Assembly (NCBI GenBank): GCA_017428245.1
Contig: JAFRRF010000004.1
Coordinates: 1 to 41,168 of the forward strand
DNA from: Bacteroidales bacterium
Lineage (GTDB): Bacteria > Bacteroidota > Bacteroidia > Bacteroidales > UBA932
DNA: 41,168 bases
Direction: 5' to 3'
The notes beneath the pieces were generated by a model. It did not search any database, was not told the origin of the DNA, and worked only from the letters and a program-made list of their open reading frames with translations. Both the position numbers and the translations under genes were made by a program. Shown here in pieces: positions 33,831 to 41,168 of this stretch. Each line of letters begins with the position of its first letter. The stretch's first letter is position 1.

Positions 33831-36800
33831 ATGAAACGATTGCTTTGGACGGTCGCGTTGCTGACCGCTTTTGTCTTTACTATGGATGCACAGAACAATT
33901 ATTCCCGGCTCTGGTCGAAAGTCCAGAAGGCGGAAAAGGAGGGCAAGCCGCAGACCGCGGCCGGGTATCTCCGCGAACTGGAGGCGCAGACTATCAAGGC
34001 CGGCGACGAACTCGAACAACTTGTCGTATCGGAAAACCTCTATGAGGACCTGCGCAAATACAACTGGAAAGAAGCCAACGCGTACTATCCGACCTACTCG
34101 GCCCTGTCCCGGCGCGTGCTGACCGACAGTCTGGACAGGTATCTGGTCAAGTACAAGGACCATCCGCGCGTGATGATGCTTCTCTACAAGCAACTGCGCA
34201 ACCACAAGGATGCCGCCGACCGCAAATGGAAGCCCGCCGCCACGGGTGCCGATTACCTGGCTGTCCGCAAGGAGGCGCAGGAGCTGCTGAAACACAAATA
34301 CGTGGGAACTTACAAAAGCGGAATCCAGAGCCTGATCGACGGAATGGACGCCGCGTCGTTCTCCTCGGAAAGCAAGGGGACGATGGCGCCCTGCGACAGC
34401 GTGACCTACAGACTCTCCGCGCGCAACGTCAGCCGGGCGGAGGTCAAAGTGTTCCGCATGCTCGACAACAAGCTGTTCGGCGAAGGATACGGCGATTCTT
34501 CCGAAGCGACGCTGCGCAAAAATGCCACGCTGGTCTCCACGCAGACCATCGACGGTTTCAACTGTGAATACAATATTTCCGAAGAACAAAAGGTGGTTGT
34601 CGCCTTCCCGCAGCCGGGCGTCTATGTCGTGCGCTTCGCCGCCGTGGAGGGCCGGGAAGGCCGTCCTGTCAAAGACGAAGTAAGCTACGACCAGGTTTTC
34701 GTGAGCAACGTGGCCGGCGCTTGGCGGCAGCGAAACGGCAAAGTCGAGGTCTATGCCGCCGACCTGACGACCGGCAAGCCTTACGAGAAGGGCGAAATCA
34801 GCGTCTTCAAGAATCTCTATAAGAACGTCACCTCCGCAATCCTGCTGCTGAAGCGCCACGTATCCGACAACTTCAAGGGCCCCGGTTTCCAGACCGTGAA
34901 CGTGGGCAAGGCGCTGACCGACCGGGAAAACGACTACCTGCTGCGCGTGGAAGCCGACCGCGACATCTACGCTCCGCTGATGGGCGGCCTGTATGACATG
35001 CCCTATTACCGGCGCGATTCCAAGGAGTTCAGCTACGAGCAGTCGCGGATCTTCACCGACCGCGCACTCTACAAGCCGACGGATACCATCCATTTCAAAC
35101 TGCTTTGCTACAAGGCCGGTGAAACTACGGGTACGGTCATTCCCGACAAGACGGTCAAGCTGACACTCCGTCACCAGTCCGACAGCAAACCTGTCGATTC
35201 CGTCCGGGTCGTGACGAACGAATTCGGTTCGGCAGCCGGCGCGTTCACGCTCCCCGAGGGAAGCAAGAACGGCATTTACTACATCGAGGCGGAATACCTG
35301 AGCACGGCGCGCATCCGCGTGGAAGAATACAAGCGGCCCAATTTCACCGTGTCGCTGCAACCCATCGAAGAGGCGCTCTGCTATGGCGACGTAATCCGCC
35401 AGGGCGGACAATTGCGCAGTTACGCGGGCTTCCCGGTGGCAGGCGGCGAAGTCTGGTACCGCGTTTCGCGCACTTCGCACTGCCGTACGCACGGGAACTA
35501 TCTGGGCCAGAGCGTCGTACTCGAGGGTACCGTGCTGGCCGACGGCGACGGTCACTTCGACATCACCTTCCCGGCGGAACGTCCCGACAACAAGGATCAC
35601 GGAGAAGACCTGCTGCATTCCGACTACCAGATCTCCGTCCGTGCTACTGATCCGCAGGGTGAAACGCACGAAACTTCGATCCGCGTGCCCGTGGCCGACA
35701 TTCCCGTCGACCTGAACATCGTGCTTCCCGACAACGAAAACTTCGAGGGAAGGCTCATCGTGGACAAGGACAATGTCAAATCCGTGACGATATCGGGTTC
35801 CACGCTGAACGGAACCCCCTACGCCATCGAAACGGAGTGGACCGTGACCGGCGCGGACGGCAGTATCGTCGCACAAGGCAAGGGAAAGACCAACGAGCCC
35901 GTCGCCTTCGACTTCGGGAAACTGCCTTCGGGCGACTATACGGTGAAAGCACGTGCGGAATTCCGCGGCCGGGAGATCAAGACCGAGCGCAAGGTCGTGG
36001 TGCTGAGCACCGACGACAAGACGCTGCCCTTCAAGTCCACCTACTTCTATTATCCGGTCAAGACCGAAGGCGCCATCGAATTCGTGCTCGGCACCTCGGA
36101 AGACGACCTCTGGCTGGAGATGGAACTCTTCGACAACGATACGCAGCTCTACTGCGAGCACGTTCACCTGCAGAAGGAAATGCGCAAGTTCAGGCTTCCC
36201 TACAAGGATTCGTACCGCAGCGCGGTCAAGCTATCGGTCTTCGGCTTCCGGAACGGCCGGGAACTCGACTATACCTACCAGTTCACCCGTCCGGGCGACG
36301 TGCGGCTCGACGTTGCGATCGAAACCTTCCGCGACAAGACCACGCCCGGCAGCGGGGAAACGATGACGGTCCGTGCGCCGGCCGGCAGCGAACTGCTGGT
36401 ATCGATCTACGATGTGACCACCGACCGCTACGGCCCCAACTCCTTCTCGTTCTATCCGCTACAGGAATACGCCTACGTCACCCGGCCGGACATCTCCAGT
36501 TCGATCAACCCGCACCGGGTGTATGCCATGAACCGGATGATGGCCAAGGGCGCCGTGATGGACGAAATGGTGTTGATGGAGGATGAGTCCCCGGCGATGA
36601 TGCGGGCCGGCGCGGCGGAAACCGCGGATATGGATGCGGGCGAGAAGGAGGCGGAAGAGACGCCCGAGTTCGAAGGCCGCACCAACTTCAGCGAACTGAT
36701 CGCCTTCTATCCGCAGCTTCAGGCCGACCCGTCGGGACGGACGGAAATCCGCTACACGGCCGGTGACCTGCTGTCCACCTTCAAGATCCTGGTGATGGCC

Positions 36801-38612
36801 CACGACAAACGCCTGTTCGCAGGCGATGCCGCTGCGGAATTCGTAGTGCAGAAAGAACTGATGGTCATTCCCAACGTACCGCTCTTCGTCACGGAAGGCG
36901 ACCGCCTGGTCCTCAAAGCCAAACTGGTGAACATGAGCAGCCGGGAACTCAAGGGAACGGCCTACATCGAACTCTCCGACGCGAACGGGAAGAAACTCAA
37001 GATGAAAGGACTCGAGAGCCAGAAACGGGCCCTTCTCGCCGGTGCACAGGACGAGGTGTCCTGGACGGTCACGGCACCCGGCGGCACGGACAAACTCACG
37101 GCCAGGATCTGGTTCGTCACGCCGACTTCCACGGACGGTGAGCAGCACGAAATCTCGGTGGTGCCGGGAGAGATCACCCTGACCGAGGCGGCGTCCTTCA
37201 TCCTCGGAGGCAAGCACGACCACAAGTACTATGAGAAGCAGCTCCGCAAACAGTTCGGAGCCGCCAATCCGAAGATCGAATATGCCGAATACTCCACGCT
37301 CGACGCCGTGAAGGAATCGTTGCCCAAGGCGCAGAAACCGGCCAGCGACAACGCCATCGCCTGGATGAACCAGCTCTACATCAACCAGATGCGGAATCTG
37401 GTCCTGCAAGACGATCCGGCCGACTACGAGGCCTTCCGGCAGCAGGCCGTTTCAAAGCTGAAGACCTTCCAGTCCGGCGACGGCGGCATCCAGTGGTTCC
37501 AGGGGATGCAGTCCAACACCTTGCTGACCCTGTATGTCCTCGAGAAACTGGGGCAGCTGCGCAGCGTGGGCGCCCTGGCACCCGACAACGGGGAAATGGA
37601 CTTCATCCGCAAGGCGCTCGCTTATGTCGATACGCGCATCACCGTCCAGGGCAGTTACAAGGTCTTCCGTCCATTCAGCCTGATCCGTGACTTCGCGATC
37701 CGCAGCCTCTGGTTCGACGTTCCGATGAGCCAGTCGGCCCAGGCCGTTTACAAGCGTTTCATCGACGGAACCGGTGACGGCTGGCAGGACATTTCGATCC
37801 TCGAGAAGTCGCAGCTGTGCAATATGATGCTGCGCGCCGGCAAGACCGCCTACGACGACAAACGTTTTGCAAGCCGGATCAAACTCCTGCGCGAAAGCCT
37901 CAAGGACTATGCGGTGGAGAATCCGACCGTGGGCTGCTACTTCCCCAACGCCGTGATGCCGTTCCGCGGGATGATGAACAACGAAATCTACGCCCACGCC
38001 CAGCTGATCGAGACCTTCGGCGCCCTGGGCGAGAAGAAAGTGGTCGACGGCATCGCCCAGTGGCTGCTGCTTCAGAAACACAATCAGGCCTGGGAGAACA
38101 CCGTGGCGACGACCGATGCGGTCCACGCCCTGATTTCCAGCAAGGCCAAAGACCTGAAACTGGGGGCCGTGTATTACACTTACACCACGAAACTCGACCG
38201 CGTGAAGGCCTCGGCCAATGAAATCACCGTCACGCGGACCTTCGTAAGGGCCGATACCGGCGCACCTCTTTCCGACGGCGAGGCGATCCACGTCGGCGAC
38301 GAAATCATCGCCACCTATGCCATCCACAATACCGAAAACCGCAGTTTCGTGCAGATGCGCGCGATGCGGCCGGCCTGCTTCTATCCGGAGGACGAACGTT
38401 CGTACTTCTCCTGGTACGGTTTCTACCGCGAAGTAAAACCTTCCGAGACGAACTTCTACTGGGAACTGCTTCCCGAAGAACACACCACGGTCCAGGAGCG
38501 TTTCTACGTACAGCAGGAAGGCACGTTCAACAGCGGCCTGGTCGAGATCGAATGTCTCTATGCCAAGGAATACCGCGGGCACACGGATGCGGTGACACTC
38601 ACTTCGAAATAA
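33831..38612 (+). CDS. Alpha-2-macroglobulin-family protein, thioester-less
   Basis: 1593 aa from ATG 33831. A type I signal peptide (about 1-21, MKRLLWTVALLTAF...DAQ) and no lipobox Cys, so it is predicted periplasmic or outer-membrane associated, not a lipoprotein. An MG2-type domain with FTDRALYKPTDTIHF lies near 410. A Met/Asp/Glu-rich, probably disordered stretch (about 900-948) sits before the A2M domain (about 950-1060, RTEIRYTAGDLLSTFKI). A thiol-ester-domain-like helical toroid follows (about 1170-1440, GDGGIQWFQGM), then a C-terminal receptor-like domain. No CxEQ thioester is present, as in E. coli YfaS-type colonization factors. Such proteins may trap proteases; that is family knowledge. 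Confidence 0.88.
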   Translation: MKRLLWTVALLTAFVFTMDAQNNYSRLWSKVQKAEKEGKPQTAAGYLRELEAQTIKAGDELEQLVVSENLYEDLRKYNWKEANAYYPTYSALSRRVLTDSLDRYLVKYKDHPRVMMLLYKQLRNHKDAADRKWKPAATGADYLAVRKEAQELLKHKYVGTYKSGIQSLIDGMDAASFSSESKGTMAPCDSVTYRLSARNVSRAEVKVFRMLDNKLFGEGYGDSSEATLRKNATLVSTQTIDGFNCEYNISEEQKVVVAFPQPGVYVVRFAAVEGREGRPVKDEVSYDQVFVSNVAGAWRQRNGKVEVYAADLTTGKPYEKGEISVFKNLYKNVTSAILLLKRHVSDNFKGPGFQTVNVGKALTDRENDYLLRVEADRDIYAPLMGGLYDMPYYRRDSKEFSYEQSRIFTDRALYKPTDTIHFKLLCYKAGETTGTVIPDKTVKLTLRHQSDSKPVDSVRVVTNEFGSAAGAFTLPEGSKNGIYYIEAEYLSTARIRVEEYKRPNFTVSLQPIEEALCYGDVIRQGGQLRSYAGFPVAGGEVWYRVSRTSHCRTHGNYLGQSVVLEGTVLADGDGHFDITFPAERPDNKDHGEDLLHSDYQISVRATDPQGETHETSIRVPVADIPVDLNIVLPDNENFEGRLIVDKDNVKSVTISGSTLNGTPYAIETEWTVTGADGSIVAQGKGKTNEPVAFDFGKLPSGDYTVKARAEFRGREIKTERKVVVLSTDDKTLPFKSTYFYYPVKTEGAIEFVLGTSEDDLWLEMELFDNDTQLYCEHVHLQKEMRKFRLPYKDSYRSAVKLSVFGFRNGRELDYTYQFTRPGDVRLDVAIETFRDKTTPGSGETMTVRAPAGSELLVSIYDVTTDRYGPNSFSFYPLQEYAYVTRPDISSSINPHRVYAMNRMMAKGAVMDEMVLMEDESPAMMRAGAAETADMDAGEKEAEETPEFEGRTNFSELIAFYPQLQADPSGRTEIRYTAGDLLSTFKILVMAHDKRLFAGDAAAEFVVQKELMVIPNVPLFVTEGDRLVLKAKLVNMSSRELKGTAYIELSDANGKKLKMKGLESQKRALLAGAQDEVSWTVTAPGGTDKLTARIWFVTPTSTDGEQHEISVVPGEITLTEAASFILGGKHDHKYYEKQLRKQFGAANPKIEYAEYSTLDAVKESLPKAQKPASDNAIAWMNQLYINQMRNLVLQDDPADYEAFRQQAVSKLKTFQSGDGGIQWFQGMQSNTLLTLYVLEKLGQLRSVGALAPDNGEMDFIRKALAYVDTRITVQGSYKVFRPFSLIRDFAIRSLWFDVPMSQSAQAVYKRFIDGTGDGWQDISILEKSQLCNMMLRAGKTAYDDKRFASRIKLLRESLKDYAVENPTVGCYFPNAVMPFRGMMNNEIYAHAQLIETFGALGEKKVVDGIAQWLLLQKHNQAWENTVATTDAVHALISSKAKDLKLGAVYYTYTTKLDRVKASANEITVTRTFVRADTGAPLSDGEAIHVGDEIIATYAIHNTENRSFVQMRAMRPACFYPEDERSYFSWYGFYREVKPSETNFYWELLPEEHTTVQERFYVQQEGTFNSGLVEIECLYAKEYRGHTDAVTLTSK

Positions 38613-38646
38613 AAAAACGGTGGTCGATCTGACCACCGTTTTTTTT
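38611..38646. terminator. Bidirectional terminator between A2M and rplQ
   Basis: 9-bp stem (38617-38625 with 38631-38639), 5-nt loop, seven A before and eight T after. It overlaps the A2M stop codon and lies 21 nt from the rplQ stop, so it can end both genes. Confidence 0.9.
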
Positions 38647-38666
38647 GAATCTGCTTTCCGCTTGTC

Positions 38667-39212
38667 TTAGTTGTTCCCGGATTTGCGGGGGGCAACCACT
38701 TTACGCGGAGCGGGAGCGGTTTTCGTGACGTTCTCGTTCGCAGACTTCGGGCTGTTCGCCTTGCGGGACTTGCCGTCCTCGGGCGTACCGGATTTCTTGC
38801 CGCTGCGACGGGTCGACGTCTTCTTGACTTCCTTCTCGGGAGCCGCGACAGCGTCGGTGAAGTCTACCAGCTGGATGATAGCCATATCGGCGGCGTCACC
38901 CACACGGAAGCCCGTACGGACGATGCGGGTATATCCACCCGGACGGTCCGCGATCTTCGGAGCGACCACGCGGAAGAGCTCGCTGACGGCCTCTTTCTGC
39001 TTGAGGTAGCTGAAAACGACACGACGTGAATGTGTAGTATCTTCTTTCGATTTGGTGATGAGCGGTTCAACATACATCCGCAGCGCCTTGGCCTTGGCCA
39101 CGGTGGTCTCGATCTGCTTGCTCAGAATCAGCGAAGAGGCCATATTGGCCAGCATCGCCTTGCGATGACCGCTCTGACGTCCCAAATGATTAATTGCCCT
39201 GTTGTGCCTCAT
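38667..39212 (-). CDS. rplQ: 50S ribosomal protein L17
   Basis: 181 aa. The first 120 residues are a standard L17 ([20 protein letters not shown], then [11 protein letters not shown] and the [15 protein letters not shown] end). A 55-residue basic, low-complexity tail rich in Lys, Ser, Pro and Ala follows; Bacteroidota L17 are often extended, but the tail is probably disordered. L17 lies near the exit tunnel of the 50S subunit. The start overlaps the end of rpoA by 23 nt. Last gene of the alpha operon. Confidence 0.97.
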   Translation of the reverse strand: MRHNRAINHLGRQSGHRKAMLANMASSLILSKQIETTVAKAKALRMYVEPLITKSKEDTTHSRRVVFSYLKQKEAVSELFRVVAPKIADRPGGYTRIVRTGFRVGDAADMAIIQLVDFTDAVAAPEKEVKKTSTRRSGKKSGTPEDGKSRKANSPKSANENVTKTAPAPRKVVAPRKSGNN

Positions 39213-40278
39213 AATCTTCTATTTGTGTTTCGGTTTCTGTTTGGTTTTCGGTTTCGCCGGCGGCCTCGTCTTCTTTGATCTTCTTCGGCTTGGGTTCAAT
39301 ACCGTATTTGGTGATGTCCATGCCGAAGCCCAGCTTCACCTTTTCGATCAGCGTTTCGATTTCATTCATCGACTTCTTGCCGAAGTTGCGGAATTTCATC
39401 AGTTCGCCGCGCTGGTGGCACACGAGGTCTGCGAACGTATCGATATCGGCCGCTTTCAGGCAGTTGAGTGCCCGGACGGAGAGTTCCATATCGGAAAGCT
39501 TGGTCAGCAGCAGATGACGCATGCGCAGGGCCTCTTCATCGAGTTCCTTGCTGTCGACTTCCACCGGCGTCTCCGGCGTGATCTTCTCGTCGGAGAAGAG
39601 CATGAAGTGATAGATCAGGATCTTGGCTGCTTCCTTGAGCGCTTCCTTCGGATGGATGGAACCGTCCGTGGTGATCTCGAGGTTCAGCTTCTCGTAGTCG
39701 GTCTTCTGTTCGACACGCCAGGGTTCGACCGTGTACTTCACGTTCTTGATCGGCGTGAAGATCGAGTCGATGGCGATGGTGTCGACGGGCGCGAGTTCCA
39801 CCTTGTTTTCGTCGGCAGGGACGTAACCGCGTCCCTTGCCGATCCGCAGATCCATGACCAGCTTCACGTTCGGCTCCATCGAGCAGATGTGAAGATCCGG
39901 ATTGAGGACCTTGAAGGAGGAGAGGTTCTTGGAGATGTCTTCAGCGGTGAATTCCGTCTTGCCGCTCACCGTGATGGTCGCCGACTCACTTTCTTCTTCC
40001 TCGATCATGCGCTTGAAGCGGACCTGCTTCAGGTTGAGCACGATGTCGATGACGCTTTCGATGACGCCGGGGATGGTGTCGAACTCGTGGGCGACACCGT
40101 CGATGCGGATCGAAGTGATGGCGAAGCCCTCCAGCGACGAGAGCAGAATGCGGCGCAGCGCGTTGCCGATGGTGATTCCGTATCCCGGCTCAAGCGGCCG
40201 GAATTCGAAACGACCAAAGGTGTCGGTTGCGTCGAGCATGATCACCTTGTCCGGTTTCTGGAATGCTAAAATGGCCAT
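39190..40278 (-). CDS. rpoA: RNA polymerase alpha subunit
   Basis: 362 aa. The N-terminal domain (about 1-235) for assembly has the [22 protein letters not shown] block; the C-terminal domain (about 255-325) has the helix-hairpin pair with [15 protein letters not shown] and [14 protein letters not shown]. An acidic tail (about 330-362) ends EAQQGN. The stop codon lies inside rplQ, giving a 23-nt overlap, so the two are probably translationally coupled. It follows rpsD by 13 nt. Confidence 0.97.
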   Translation of the reverse strand: MAILAFQKPDKVIMLDATDTFGRFEFRPLEPGYGITIGNALRRILLSSLEGFAITSIRIDGVAHEFDTIPGVIESVIDIVLNLKQVRFKRMIEEEESESATITVSGKTEFTAEDISKNLSSFKVLNPDLHICSMEPNVKLVMDLRIGKGRGYVPADENKVELAPVDTIAIDSIFTPIKNVKYTVEPWRVEQKTDYEKLNLEITTDGSIHPKEALKEAAKILIYHFMLFSDEKITPETPVEVDSKELDEEALRMRHLLLTKLSDMELSVRALNCLKAADIDTFADLVCHQRGELMKFRNFGKKSMNEIETLIEKVKLGFGMDITKYGIEPKPKKIKEDEAAGETENQTETETQIEDYEAQQGN

Positions 40279-40291
40279 TTCTGTGGATTTT

Positions 40292-40897
40292 TTACTTGGA
40301 GTACAACTCGACGATCAACTGTTCGTTGATGGTTTCAGGAATCTCACTCCGCTCAGGCAGACTGGCGAACTTGCCGGCGCATTTGGCTGCATCCCACTCG
40401 AGCCAGGGGTACTTGCCTGCAGAGGCGTTGAGGCTGTCCTGGATCACTTCCAGGCTCTTGGAACGCTCGCGGACACCCACGATGCTGCCGGTCTTGACGA
40501 GGGTCGACGGAATGTTGCAGACCGCGCCATCGACGACGATGTGGCAGTGGGTGACCAGCTGGCGGGCGGCGGCGCGGGAAGGCGCGATGCCCATACGGTA
40601 GACCAGGTTGTCCAGACGGGACTCGAGCAGCATCAGCAGGTTCTCACCCGTGCGGCCCTTCATGCGGTTGGCCTTCTCGTAGGTCTTGCGGAACTGACGT
40701 TCCAGCACGCCGTAGGTGTATTTCACCTTCTGCTTCTCGGCGAGCTGCACACCGTACTCGGAAGTCTTCTTGCGCTTCTTGGCCAGGCCGTGCTGTCCCG
40801 GAGGATAGTTCTTCTTCTCGAAATATTTGTCAGGGCCGTAGATCGGTTCACCGAACTTACGGGCTATCTTGGTTTTCGGACCAGTGTATCTTGCCAT
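40292..40897 (-). CDS. rpsD: 30S ribosomal protein S4
   Basis: 201 aa. N-terminal [18 protein letters not shown] without the zinc cysteines of some S4 proteins, then the [22 protein letters not shown] and S4 RNA-binding domain ([30 protein letters not shown]). S4 nucleates 30S assembly and in E. coli represses this operon; the regulatory mRNA site is not visible here. Start ATG 40897 lies 19 nt after rpsK. Confidence 0.97.
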   Translation of the reverse strand: MARYTGPKTKIARKFGEPIYGPDKYFEKKNYPPGQHGLAKKRKKTSEYGVQLAEKQKVKYTYGVLERQFRKTYEKANRMKGRTGENLLMLLESRLDNLVYRMGIAPSRAAARQLVTHCHIVVDGAVCNIPSTLVKTGSIVGVRERSKSLEVIQDSLNASAGKYPWLEWDAAKCAGKFASLPERSEIPETINEQLIVELYSK

Positions 40898-40916
40898 AAT
40901 CTCAATGCTTTAAAAG

Positions 40917-41168
40917 TTAGACTCTACGGCGGCCCTTCGGGCGGCAACCATTGTGCGGAAGCGGCGTGACGTCGATGATCTCGGTGACCTCGATGCCGGC
41001 TCCGTGCAGTGTACGGATGGCGGACTCACGACCGGCACCCGGGCCCTTGACATACGCTTTGATTTTGCGCAGACCAAGGTCGTAGGCGACCTTCGCGCAA
41101 TCCTGGGCAGCGACCTGGGCGGCATACGGCGTGTTCTTCTTGGAACCGCGGAAGCCCATCTTACCGGC
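40917..41168 (-). CDS. rpsK: 30S ribosomal protein S11, 3' part
   Basis: Open at the right edge; 83 codons plus stop are present, about two thirds of the usual 129-aa protein. The fragment starts [18 protein letters not shown] and runs to [15 protein letters not shown], the normal C-terminus. S11 forms part of the 30S platform near the Shine-Dalgarno helix. The residual start Met at 41159 is internal, not the gene start. Confidence 0.97.
   Translation of the reverse strand, partial: AGKMGFRGSKKNTPYAAQVAAQDCAKVAYDLGLRKIKAYVKGPGAGRESAIRTLHGAGIEVTEIIDVTPLPHNGCRPKGRRRV

Noticed and set aside
1-41168. CRISPR arrays, rRNA genes, IS elements, prophage
   Set aside because: No regularly spaced direct repeats, rRNA, transposase or phage gene was seen on either strand.

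Overview
The window looks like chromosomal core DNA from a GC-rich member of the Bacteroidales (phylum Bacteroidota). The reasons are: promoters with the Bacteroidota -7 element TAnnTTTG instead of a sigma70 -10 box; starts mostly without a Shine-Dalgarno sequence; a transglutaminase-type Tgt without zinc cysteines; tandem single-pass M23 peptidases; an SDR-type threonine dehydrogenase; and paired LptF/LptG permeases. A Rikenellaceae-like gut lineage is plausible, but that is inference. I see no phage, insertion sequence, CRISPR array or rRNA.

Layout. 1-5.6 kb (+): the 3' end of an LD-carboxypeptidase, a small conserved protein, rpsO, pnp and two tandem paralogous lipoproteins. 5.6-7.7 kb: glyA (-), divergent from a SpoU/TrmH-type methyltransferase (+), then tRNA-Pro(CGG). 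7.7-19.6 kb (-): fifteen co-directional genes with gaps of 12 nt or less, many overlapping. In transcription order they are two M23 peptidases, a MerR regulator, a Nif3-like protein, a zinc-ribbon coiled-coil protein, dnaB, a DUF3108 protein, rseC, rnfBCDGEA and a TPR protein. 19.7-24.7 kb (+): alaS, then one 809-codon ORF fusing an LptF/LptG permease to methionyl-tRNA formyltransferase (Fmt). 24.8-27.4 kb: queG (-), L-threonine dehydrogenase (+), and thiamine pyrophosphokinase (-), which overlaps the dehydrogenase tail to tail. 27.4-28.9 kb (-): an AT-richer ECF sigma-factor operon with a sigmaE-like promoter, next to a 163-nt nested inverted repeat. 28.9-33.8 kb (-): tgt, lptG, a nucleoside symporter and a histidine phosphatase. 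33.8-38.6 kb (+): a 1593-aa alpha-2-macroglobulin-family protein. 38.7-41.2 kb (-): the end of the ribosomal alpha operon, rpsK-rpsD-rpoA-rplQ.

Together the genes cover translation (rpsO, rpsK, rpsD, rplQ, alaS, fmt, tRNA-Pro, tgt/queG queuosine steps), RNA decay (pnp), transcription (rpoA, ECF sigma), replication (dnaB), ferredoxin:NAD+ ion pumping (Rnf) and envelope biogenesis (M23, LptF/G, A2M, lipoproteins). The most unusual items are the LptF-Fmt fusion, the structured element at 28748-28910 beside the ECF operon, an M23 peptidase with a catalytic His replaced by Cys, and the single compact operon joining peptidoglycan, replication and Rnf genes. Database novelty could not be tested here.
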